From positions 1 through 27,862 of the IMG/VR virus record IMGVR_UViG_3300025000_000354: a stretch of 27,862 bases of DNA. One strand, given 5' to 3'. The notes below the pieces were generated by a model. It did not search any database. It was not told where the DNA came from and saw only the letters and a list, made by a program, of their open reading frames with translations. Shown piece after piece: positions 1 through 5,570 of the stretch; positions within the stretch are counted from its first letter, which is position 1; every line of letters starts with the position of its first letter. Position numbers and translations under genes: made by a program. Origin of the DNA: a virus.

Positions 1-747
1 TCTGTGCTCCAGGGCGGCCAGCAGTTCCCTTTCCAGCCGGTCCGTGGTCCACGGGATGATCCGGTATTTCGAGCCCTTGCCCAGGATGGTGATGGTCCGC
101 AGGTGCTCGTTGATGTTCTCGGCCCGCAGCTGCAGGGCCTCGCTGATCCGCAGGCCGGCGTCTACCATGAGCAGGTAGATAAGCCGATATGCCGGCTCGA
201 TGGCCTGGTAGATGGCGGTGGCCTGCCGGCTGGTGAGCGGGTGTTTCGGCTCGGCCTGGGTGCGTTTCTGCGGGAAGAGAGGGAATGAGAAGGCGAGGGG
301 TTGACAGTGGCCAGCCCTGACCGCCCATTTAATCAGGCTGTTCAGGATGGACAGCTCTTTGTTGATGGTTCTCGGCTTGACGCCTTCGTCCAGCCGTTTT
401 TTTTTGTATTGATTGACCAGGGTTATGGACAGGGCCTGCGGCTGATGCAGGCCGAAGAAGGCAACAAGCTGGGCGCTGAAAACCGATCTGGTGTCCAGCA
501 TGGTGGTTTCGGCCACTTCGTTCTCATAAAATTTATAGAAGTCAAGAACCAGATCCTTGATGCGCGGCGCGGAGTGGATCACCTCAGTTTTGCCTGACGT
601 TTGCCGCACCGTTCTTTCGTATTCGGCGGCGGCGTCGAAGGAGCCGGTGAACGGGATGTAGGTGCGGTTTTTGCCGTAGCCGATGACGACATACCAATGC
701 CGGCCAGGTTCTTTTTTACTTTTGGTCGGGTGGGGGATGACACTCAT
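1..747 (-). CDS. int: Tyrosine-type phage integrase, C-terminus cut by window edge
   Basis: Site-specific tyrosine recombinase that would integrate and excise the prophage. Reading frame is open for 249 codons from the ATG at 747-745 to the window edge with no stop. A basic, aromatic N-terminal part (residues 1-60, with GRHWYVVIGYGKNRTYIPF) is followed by a helical core-binding domain (about 65-150, containing RTINKELSILNSLIKWAV) and the start of the catalytic domain. The motif LMVDAGLRISEALQL (about 204-218) carries the first catalytic Arg; the following LGKGSKYRIIPW fits the beta-hairpin with the catalytic Lys. The distal HxxR and Tyr lie outside the window. The start overlaps the stop of the upstream exported-protein gene by 4 bases, which suggests translational coupling. 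The attP site is expected beyond the left edge. Confidence 0.93.
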   Translation of the reverse strand, partial: MSVIPHPTKSKKEPGRHWYVVIGYGKNRTYIPFTGSFDAAAEYERTVRQTSGKTEVIHSAPRIKDLVLDFYKFYENEVAETTMLDTRSVFSAQLVAFFGLHQPQALSITLVNQYKKKRLDEGVKPRTINKELSILNSLIKWAVRAGHCQPLAFSFPLFPQKRTQAEPKHPLTSRQATAIYQAIEPAYRLIYLLMVDAGLRISEALQLRAENINEHLRTITILGKGSKYRIIPWTTDRLERELLAALEHR

Positions 748-1100
748 GGGGTCACTGTCCAGGTATCAATCGGCAGGTGGTAGTGGTCAATGACGCTGTT
801 CAGCCGGATAAAGAATTTTCTGTCTTGCGGCTTTTCCAGGATTAAAACCACGCCGGCCCGCTTGCCGGTCTGGAATGAGTAGTAGAGTGATTGCCCGATG
901 GCCTCGGCCCATTTTTTGCCGAAGTCAAACTCAACGGCGTGGCTGTCGGTCAGGCAATCCACGCGGGTCTTGTCCGGCAGCACCACCTCGGCTTTGCCCT
1001 TATGCTCCGTGCACCATTTGTCCTGGTAGTGCGATTCCGGCAGGGCGTGGGCCGAAGTGGCCATGGACAAAAGCAGGATGGCAACGATGGGAAGCTTCAT
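744..1100 (-). CDS. Exported PD-(D/E)XK-like protein, putative secreted nuclease
   Basis: 118-aa protein starting MKLPIVAILLLSMATSAHA, a Sec signal peptide with likely cleavage after residue 19. The mature part has features of a minimal PD-(D/E)XK/RecB-like nuclease core: Glu38, Asp48 in TRVDCLTD, then AVEFDFGKKW (Glu57, Asp59, Lys62) and Gln70/Tyr74 in AIGQSLYYS, which resembles the QxxxY motif of RecB-type nucleases. Similar short proteins are, to my knowledge, scattered in mobile DNA as hypothetical proteins. The start was placed at this Met because of the signal peptide; an upstream in-frame start would destroy it. No good Shine-Dalgarno is seen, and the gene begins 11 bases after the upstream stop, so it may depend on coupling. 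Nuclease function and periplasmic location are inferences; one Cys pair (30 and 49) could form a disulfide. Confidence 0.75.
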   Translation of the reverse strand: MKLPIVAILLLSMATSAHALPESHYQDKWCTEHKGKAEVVLPDKTRVDCLTDSHAVEFDFGKKWAEAIGQSLYYSFQTGKRAGVVLILEKPQDRKFFIRLNSVIDHYHLPIDTWTVTP

Positions 1101-1111
1101 GCGATGGTAAA

Positions 1112-1372
1112 TTAATCGCAGCCGCAAGTCGGGCTCAATGATCCGTCGCAGCACAGGGCGCGGCCGTCTGAACAGCCGCACACGCCGCCATGATGCGAAC
1201 AACAGCCGCGGCGCTCCACTTCAAGAAGGGTCTGCAGCTGGCCCGGGCACAATTTCTGTTCGATCATGTTGGGCGGGGTGGTTTTGACCTCTTCCGTGTC
1301 AAGCGAGGTGGCGAAGGTGTTGCCGGCTGTGGCAAGGAAAAGGATGGTTATTGCCAGAATTGTTTTCTTCAT
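1112..1372 (-). CDS. Exported Cys-rich small protein (CSHHGGV motif)
   Basis: 86-aa protein with an N-terminal Sec signal (MKKTILAITILFLATAGNTFA). The mature C-terminal half is Cys-rich: CCSHHGGVCGCSDGRALCCD followed by GSLSPTCGC, about nine Cys plus two adjacent His. This could bind metal or form disulfides in the periplasm. The CSHHGGV core resembles small secreted modules such as DUF3761, but I do not know a biochemical role. A clear ribosome binding site (GAGGAG, 6 bases before ATG) supports the start. It lies directly upstream of the nuclease-like gene (11-base gap) and 24 bases downstream of another exported protein, so all three are probably cotranscribed. A nuclease partner or inhibitor role is only a guess from adjacency. 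Confidence 0.8.
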   Translation of the reverse strand: MKKTILAITILFLATAGNTFATSLDTEEVKTTPPNMIEQKLCPGQLQTLLEVERRGCCSHHGGVCGCSDGRALCCDGSLSPTCGCD

Positions 1373-1396
1373 TATTTTCTCCTCATTTTGGTAGTC

Positions 1397-1672
1397 CTAC
1401 TTGTCGTATTGCCATTGGCCGCCGTATGACTTGTTGTACGCGGGCGGGGAGCTGAACTCGTTGCGCTGGTAGCCTTGTTCTCCGGTATATGGGTTGGAAT
1501 TGCCCTGGCTGGAATAGTTGTCGGATTTGTACTGGTTGGGGCTGCTGCGATAATGCGGCTGGACGTATGTGCCGTCGCTCCGAGAGTATCCCCGGACATA
1601 TTCATCGGCGAGGGCTGCTGTTGAGAAGAGGGTTATGGCTGATACGGCGCATGCGATGATTGTTCTTTTCAT
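1397..1672 (-). CDS. Exported small protein with GTYVQPHYRS domain
   Basis: 91-aa protein with a Sec signal peptide (about residues 1-22, ending TAALA) and a short mature domain beginning VRGYSRSDGTYVQPHYRSSP, then a Gly/Asn/Ser/Tyr-rich tail with SNPYTGEQGYQRNEF. The motif GTYVxPHYRSxP followed by NPYTG recurs in many small exported proteins of unknown function in Gram-negative bacteria and mobile elements. A GGGAGA ribosome binding site 5-6 bases upstream supports the start. The gene sits 29 bases downstream of the repressor stop on the same strand and so probably belongs to a transcript made in lysogeny. No enzymatic residues were recognised. Confidence 0.8.
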   Translation of the reverse strand: MKRTIIACAVSAITLFSTAALADEYVRGYSRSDGTYVQPHYRSSPNQYKSDNYSSQGNSNPYTGEQGYQRNEFSSPPAYNKSYGGQWQYDK

Positions 1673-1701
1673 TTCAGTTCTCCCGTTGCGTTTTTTTTTG
1701 G

Positions 1702-2382
1702 TCAGTAATTCTTCACCTTCTGCACCACCACCCCGATGATGCGGAATTCGATGCCGGTCATGTCCTTGATCGGGTACCGGCTATTTAATGGTTTGAGAAA
1801 AACGTTGTCCCCGTCCATGACGAGCTGCTTGAAGGTGGCCTCGTTGCTGCCGTTTTTCGCCACGATGAAGCTGCCGTTGCGGTGCTGCACGGCGGGATCA
1901 ACGACAATAATGTCCCCCTCCCGGAATTCCGGCTCCATGGAATCACCGTGGATGGTCAGGGCGAAGGTATGGGGGCCGCACGGTCGGGTGGCATAGACGA
2001 ACTGGGCCACTTCCTGGTATTCCACGGCCTCGGCCCAGTCGCCGGCCTGCACCCACGAGATCAACGGCGCACGGCACAGGGGCGGGGCGGAGGTGGTGTT
2101 CCTCGGTAATCGTGTATCGTCCATTTCTGCCACTACGCCGCCGGACAACAGTATGCGTCCCATATTGAGCATATCCTCGTAATCGTAATTAAAATAGCTG
2201 GCTATCTTACGGCGTGTCGTTTCATCTCCTTCGCGTTTGCCTTTAGCATAGTTGTTCAGAGTGCTTGTCGCCATATTGCAAGCTGCCGCTATCTCATGCT
2301 GCGGAGCCCTGCTCCTTTTTAAAAGACAGGCTAACGCCGTGCTGAACATTTCTCCTACTGTATAGTTTTTTTTCTCTATCAT
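1702..2382 (-). CDS. CI-like prophage repressor (HTH plus S24 autopeptidase)
   Basis: 226-aa LexA/CI-type repressor that should maintain lysogeny by binding the operators in 2383-2518 and be inactivated by RecA-stimulated self-cleavage after DNA damage. The N-terminal HTH (about residues 10-65) includes QHEIAAACNMATSTLNNYAK. The peptidase half starts near residue 105: the Ala114-Gly115 scissile bond is in SWVQAGDW, the nucleophile is Ser148 in HGDSMEPEF, and the general-base Lys185 is in EATFKQL. The ATG at 2382 has GGGAG four bases upstream; the longer frame to 2439 would run through the operators and has no ribosome site. Transcribed divergently from the Cro-like gene; its 3' side leads into the exported cargo genes and the integrase. 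Confidence 0.93.
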   Translation of the reverse strand: MIEKKNYTVGEMFSTALACLLKRSRAPQHEIAAACNMATSTLNNYAKGKREGDETTRRKIASYFNYDYEDMLNMGRILLSGGVVAEMDDTRLPRNTTSAPPLCRAPLISWVQAGDWAEAVEYQEVAQFVYATRPCGPHTFALTIHGDSMEPEFREGDIIVVDPAVQHRNGSFIVAKNGSNEATFKQLVMDGDNVFLKPLNSRYPIKDMTGIEFRIIGVVVQKVKNY

Positions 2383-2518
2383 TTTTCTCCCTTTCCAGTC
2401 CGCACTATTCACTTTTTGTGAAAAAAAATAAATTGACAATGTGTGAAAATTCTTGACACATAATTCACAAAGTGTGTATTTATATTTTCAATCTGAAAAT
2501 AAGTGAGGAGTGTGATCA
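2383..2518. promoter_or_regulatory. Immunity control region: three operators and rightward promoter
   Basis: AT-rich divergent intergenic region. Three 15-bp sites fit a TTCACnnnnnGTGAA pattern: TTCACTTTTTGTGAA at 2408-2422 (perfect dyad), TTGACAATGTGTGAA at 2433-2447 (one mismatch) and TTCACAAAGTGTGTA at 2464-2478 (less exact right half). A rightward promoter can be read as TTGACA at 2453-2458 and TATTTA at 2477-2482 with an 18-base spacer, so the third site covers the spacer. The leftward repressor promoter is less clear; TTGTCA on the minus strand (2439-2434) is one -35 candidate. The layout matches a lambda-like switch. Confidence 0.8.
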
Positions 2519-2725
2519 ATGAAGCAAAAAAAAATGGCAAACATCATCGGCGTTTCCCCGGCGTTGATAACTGATATCAAGAAGGGAAGGAAGACGGTGT
2601 CGCGGAAGCTGGCTCTAAGGCTCCATGAGCTGACCGGGATCGGGTTAGATCTGCTGCTGACGTTGCCACCCGCAGAAGTTATCGAGGCTGTCCGTGAAAA
2701 ACTGGAGAATGATTTAGTTGGGTAA
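2519..2725 (+). CDS. Cro-like small HTH protein
   Basis: 68-aa protein encoded immediately right of the operators and divergent from the repressor, the usual place for Cro. The HTH is MANIIGVSPALITDIKKGRKTVSRKLALRL (about residues 6-35), with a short helical tail ending KLENDLVG. It probably binds the same TTCAC-type operators to shut off repressor synthesis and moderate early transcription in the lytic cycle. A GTGAGGAG sequence about 9 bases upstream serves as ribosome site. The role as Cro is inferred from size, fold and position. Confidence 0.85.
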   Translation: MKQKKMANIIGVSPALITDIKKGRKTVSRKLALRLHELTGIGLDLLLTLPPAEVIEAVREKLENDLVG

Positions 2726-2803
2726 GAAATTCACATGATGGCCTTTTTTGACAAATCACAAAAACAACTTAAACCTTAATTGACAGTAAAAGGGAGGGGT
2801 AAC

Positions 2804-3559
2804 ATGAATGATGTAGTTCCGTTTTATTACAGTGAAAACGAGATACGTATCATTACCGACAGTCAGGGTGAACCTTGGTTTGTCGCCAAGGATGTGTGCG
2901 ATGTGCTGGGGCTTGACAATATCACATGGGCTTTAAATGGTTTGGATGAAGATGAGCTGACTTTAGAAAAACTAAACTCAGGTGGTCAGACCCGTGAAAT
3001 GAAACTAATCTCCGAATCCGGCCTCTACACCCTGATCATCCGATCCAACAAACCGCAAGCCAAAGCATTCCGGCGCTGGGTGACCCACGAGGTTCTCCCC
3101 GCCATCCGCAAGACCGGCGGCTACTCCGCTGCCGGCTTCAACTCCAGCTGCAAAGAAAGAAACCAGGCGGCCAAACGTATCCTGTTGGCGCACAAGGTCA
3201 TCGAAAACGAACTGCGCGTCTGCAAGCGGATCGGCGTGGACGTGCTCACGGCGCGGAAGCTGGCCGTGGAAAACGCCCGCGAGGCCACGGGCATTGACTA
3301 TGCCCCGCTGCTGCCCGCCGCCCCTCGCCAATGCCATGATTTCCTGGTGGAATGTTGCGAGCTTGATCCGTTCTTCTTCGTCCCCACCCTGGAGCTGTAT
3401 CGGTCATACCGGGATTGGGCAGCGGAACGGCCTTCGTCGTTGAGTGAAAGGATGTTCGTTGAAAATCTTCTGGCCGTGCCGGGCATCAGGAAAGAACGGC
3501 CGCGGGTGCAAGGCAGCCGGATTTCTATTTTCCGCGGGGTCCGGATGAAAAAAACGTAA
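2804..3559 (+). CDS. Bro-N phage antirepressor with D5-primase-like C-terminal domain
   Basis: 251-aa protein. Residues 1-110 form a Bro-N/antirepressor domain: WFVAKDVCDVLGLDNITWAL, LISESGLYTLIIRSNKPQAK and FRRWVTHEVLPAIRKTGGY are hallmark segments. A linker of charged helices follows, and residues about 188-251 form a distinct domain with LYRSYRDWA, GIRKERPRVQGSR and FRGVRMKK. That last part closely resembles the C-terminus of the primase-helicase in this window (LFADYKEWA, GVKKERPRIGGAR, FRGIGLRK), a winged-helix-like Pox_D5-type region. Start chosen at the ATG with GGGAGGGG 5-6 bases upstream. Likely lifts repression or acts on replication; the fusion suggests a DNA-binding role. A terminator follows immediately. 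Confidence 0.88.
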   Translation: MNDVVPFYYSENEIRIITDSQGEPWFVAKDVCDVLGLDNITWALNGLDEDELTLEKLNSGGQTREMKLISESGLYTLIIRSNKPQAKAFRRWVTHEVLPAIRKTGGYSAAGFNSSCKERNQAAKRILLAHKVIENELRVCKRIGVDVLTARKLAVENAREATGIDYAPLLPAAPRQCHDFLVECCELDPFFFVPTLELYRSYRDWAAERPSSLSERMFVENLLAVPGIRKERPRVQGSRISIFRGVRMKKT

Positions 3560-3595
3560 GCGTCGGGCCGGTTATGGGCTGGTCTGGCGCTTTTT
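3558..3595 (+). terminator. Rho-independent terminator after antirepressor
   Basis: A stem of AAGCGTCGG (3558-3566) with CTGGCGCTT (3584-3592), containing two G-U pairs, encloses an inner GCC/GGC stem and ends in TTTTT at 3591-3595. It begins within the antirepressor stop codon. It would end or attenuate the first rightward transcript before the replication genes, a natural antitermination point. Confidence 0.7.
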
Positions 3596-3659
3596 ATGGG
3601 TCATATGTGTTAGGTGTTGCTTAGTTTATTAGTGTCTCCATAACTTATTAGGTTTTCCA

Positions 3660-3851
3660 TTGAACCAAACAGAAGCGGAAATACTTGCAGAGCTGCGGGA
3701 GATCAAGGTCCTGCTTGGTCGGTTGCTTAACCCGGCGGCGAGTCTGTCGGCGGAGGAGAAGGGCCGGGAAATGGGGGCGTGTATCCGGCGCTATGGGCCA
3801 CGGTCGGCGGAGGTCAAGGCGTTGGCGAGAAAACATAATGGGGGAAAATGA
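3660..3851 (+). CDS. Small hypothetical phage protein (possible TTG start)
   Basis: 63-aa frame beginning at TTG 3660; an in-frame stop just upstream (TAG 3630-3632) leaves no ATG before residue 38. The N-terminal half is a heptad-like Leu/Ile helix (AEILAELREIKVLLGRLL), suggesting a short coiled coil; the C-terminal half (SAEEKGREMGACIRRYGPRS) is basic. No clear ribosome site was seen, so the start is uncertain and translation could begin at ATG 3771. The composition looks protein-coding and it lies in line with the early operon, overlapping the next small gene. Function unknown. Confidence 0.5.
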   Translation: MNQTEAEILAELREIKVLLGRLLNPAASLSAEEKGREMGACIRRYGPRSAEVKALARKHNGGK

Positions 3852-3984
3852 AATGGGTAGTCGGCGGTGCAGGTACTCTTTTGTGGATGAATTTGCGATT
3901 CCATACCTGGCCCTGGTCGGGTTTGTGGTTGTCATGGCGCTGGCTATTGATTGCCTGGTCTGGTTCGGCCGGTTGATTTTCTGA
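3838..3984 (+). CDS. Small single-span membrane protein
   Basis: 48-aa frame overlapping the previous gene by 14 bases. It has a short charged N-terminus (MGENEMGSRRCRYSFVDEF) and one strong hydrophobic segment (IPYLALVGFVVVMALAIDCL, residues 23-42) ending WFGRLIF. ATG 3853 is an equally good start, having GGGGGA upstream. Likely an inner-membrane peptide; function unknown. Confidence 0.5.
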   Translation: MGENEMGSRRCRYSFVDEFAIPYLALVGFVVVMALAIDCLVWFGRLIF

Positions 3985-4008
3985 TTAAAACGTTCATGGA
4001 GGAAGGTA

Positions 4009-4560
4009 ATGCCAAAGGTAAGGATTAACGCGGTTATCGAAGGGGAAATAAGCCAGCAGGATCTGGCCAGCACGTTAATGCGGGAGGCGGTGCGGCGTTT
4101 GCCTGCCTTTGACGATGCCGGCATTGACTGGTGCACCGATCATCACGGCTGCACCTATGTGGGCGGTCCGGAGTGGCGGGTGAGCAGCGACCCGCGGGTG
4201 GCGGCGCTGGTGGATGCCAGCCATATCATGGCCGGCGATGAGGATCTGTTCAAGTTTTCCGATCAGGACCTGGTCAATCCGGTTGGGGTTGTTGTCGGGG
4301 ACGGTGACTCCCCCCTGATCAGCATCAACCGGCTGAAAGAGATCTTTGATCAGGAGTTTAATGCACCGTTTCTGGCAGCCAAGACCGTGCGGACCTCCTG
4401 GAGGAGGGCTAACCATGCCGGCCGCAAGGTGCTGCATCTCAAGATTGGCCGGCGGGCTGTCGATATTGATGCGGCGGGCGAGGTGGTGTTTACCGGCACG
4501 GATTTGCGCGAGGACGGCAGGCAACCCGTGCCGGAGGTTGACGATGACACCAAAGGTTAA
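4009..4560 (+). CDS. Hypothetical early phage protein, 183 aa
   Basis: 183-aa protein with a strong ribosome site (GGAGGAAGG, about 5 bases before ATG). It begins MPKVRINAVIEGEISQQDLA, a beta-rich opening typical of small phage proteins, and contains WCTDHHGCTYVGG (residues 41-53), where Cys/His residues might bind metal, and a basic segment SWRRANHAGRKVLHLK near residue 130. The acidic C-terminus (PEVDDDTKG) overlaps the start of the next gene by 17 bases. I do not recognise the family. It is first in a run of tightly overlapping genes leading to the primase-helicase, so an early or replication-associated role is likely. Confidence 0.75.
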   Translation: MPKVRINAVIEGEISQQDLASTLMREAVRRLPAFDDAGIDWCTDHHGCTYVGGPEWRVSSDPRVAALVDASHIMAGDEDLFKFSDQDLVNPVGVVVGDGDSPLISINRLKEIFDQEFNAPFLAAKTVRTSWRRANHAGRKVLHLKIGRRAVDIDAAGEVVFTGTDLREDGRQPVPEVDDDTKG

Positions 4561-4765
4561 AATAACCGCGGTGTGCGGGAAATGCGGAGAATTCCAGGTG
4601 CTGCGGGCCAGGAAGAAGAGGGAGAGCACCAATGGCCATACGTATGACCTTCCCGCTTCCGTGGTCTGCCCGGGTTGCCGGATGTGGTCCATCGCGATCA
4701 TTAAGGTGGTGGACATCATTGCCGGCGGAGAAGATGGAAATGGCGGAGAAGAGGGCCATGGCTGA
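4544..4765 (+). CDS. Small zinc-ribbon protein
   Basis: 73-aa protein with two CxxC knuckles, CGKC (residues 11-14) and CPGC (about 42-45), separated by a basic stretch (RARKKREST). This matches a zinc-ribbon fold, commonly used for nucleic-acid or protein binding in phages. GGAGG at 4533-4537, about 6 bases before ATG 4544, supports this start inside the 3' end of the upstream gene. The Gly/Glu-rich C-terminus overlaps the following HTH gene by 8 bases. Function beyond probable metal binding is unknown. Confidence 0.7.
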   Translation: MTPKVKITAVCGKCGEFQVLRARKKRESTNGHTYDLPASVVCPGCRMWSIAIIKVVDIIAGGEDGNGGEEGHG

Positions 4766-5006
4766 TCTGGTCCCGGTGACGCCGGAACGGGTGCTGCAAG
4801 TGCGGCTGCAGCACGATCTGACCCAGGCGGAGCTGGCGGAATGGGTCGGGGTGAATGGCAGCACGGTGTCCCGCTGGGAAAGCGGGGAGAGCAGCCCCAG
4901 GGGAAAGACTTTGGCCAGGTTCAACGAAATATTCAGGGGGGAACATGAAAACAATGCAGATGGGCAAGGGTGTCGAGATCAGGACGCCGTGGTTGGGAAT
5001 CAATGA
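4758..5006 (+). CDS. XRE-family HTH transcriptional regulator
   Basis: 82-aa DNA-binding protein. Residues 9-60 form a classic XRE HTH: TPERVLQVRLQHDLTQAELA, then WVGVNGSTVSRWESGES and LARFNEIF. It resembles antitoxin- or MqsA-type XRE domains but has no toxin partner here, so it is more likely an early regulator. ATG 4758 overlaps the preceding stop; upstream in-frame ATGs at 4734 and 4740 are possible. The last 20 codons (from ENNADG) overlap the next gene by 62 bases, an unusually long overlap, and this tail may not be structured. Confidence 0.75.
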   Translation: MADLVPVTPERVLQVRLQHDLTQAELAEWVGVNGSTVSRWESGESSPRGKTLARFNEIFRGEHENNADGQGCRDQDAVVGNQ

Positions 5007-5196
5007 GGCGGCGGCCTACTGCAGCATGAGCCGGGAAAAGTTTCTGCGGGTGTCGGAAAAGTTCGACGTTTCCCATGGCGGCGGGGTGGGCAATGACCGC
5101 TGTTACCATGTGCAAGCCCTGGACCGCCTGCTGCGCCAGTCCGGCTATTATCCGCCGGAAACCATGATTGTGACGGAGGAGACGGAATTATGCTGA
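4945..5196 (+). CDS. Excisionase/AlpA-like HTH DNA-binding protein
   Basis: 83-aa protein with a MerR/excisionase-type helix-turn-helix: PWLGINEAAAYCSMSREKFL (residues about 16-35), followed by HGGGVGNDRCYHVQALDRLL, the usual wing plus a D-x-hydrophobic helix. Such proteins bind DNA as excisionases or phage regulators. The start has GGGGGGA about 5 bases upstream and overlaps the XRE gene. Position within the early operon rather than next to the integrase makes a regulatory role as likely as excision. The stop overlaps the ATG of the next gene. Confidence 0.72.
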   Translation: MKTMQMGKGVEIRTPWLGINEAAAYCSMSREKFLRVSEKFDVSHGGGVGNDRCYHVQALDRLLRQSGYYPPETMIVTEETELC

Positions 5197-5567
5197 GTCT
5201 GCCTGTCTGCCCTGTCGATGTCTGCCCGTTTGCCAGGAAGATCAGCCGGTTGGATGGGGCCGTCGGCTGGCTGTCGCACCAGCTGTGCGGCCGGCAGGAG
5301 TTTGATCCGCCCTGTCCGGTCACGAAACAGCAGGCCATGGTGTTGGAACGGGCGTATGGCTGCATCGAAGATTTGCCGGTTATCTCCTATGCCGGCACCG
5401 CCGTTCTGACCGCGGCGCCGGCCAGGCGGCTGAGATTCCTGGATCCGCCGATCGGCCCGGAGGAATTGTGGATCCTGTGTAACTGGGCGCGGCATTTTTC
5501 CCAACGCAATGTCAGCTGGGCGGTGATCGGGGTTGGTAAGCGTTTTTCCCTCATTCGCGTGCTGTAG
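5190..5567 (+). CDS. Hypothetical protein upstream of primase, 125 aa
   Basis: 125-aa protein with a Cys-rich opening (MLSLPVCPVDVCPFARKISR) and a conserved-looking C-terminal stretch LWILCNWARHFSQRNVSWAV. A GGAGGAGACGG sequence before the ATG provides a ribosome site; the gene overlaps the preceding one by 7 bases and ends 3 bases before the primase start. No known domain is recognised. Close packing with the primase-helicase suggests a replication accessory or regulator, but this is inference only. Confidence 0.7.
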   Translation: MLSLPVCPVDVCPFARKISRLDGAVGWLSHQLCGRQEFDPPCPVTKQQAMVLERAYGCIEDLPVISYAGTAVLTAAPARRLRFLDPPIGPEELWILCNWARHFSQRNVSWAVIGVGKRFSLIRVL

Positions 5568-5570
5568 CCC

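Noticed and set aside
2383-2439. 19-residue N-terminal extension of the repressor
   Set aside because: It would place the start inside an operator and lacks a ribosome site; ATG 2382 has one.
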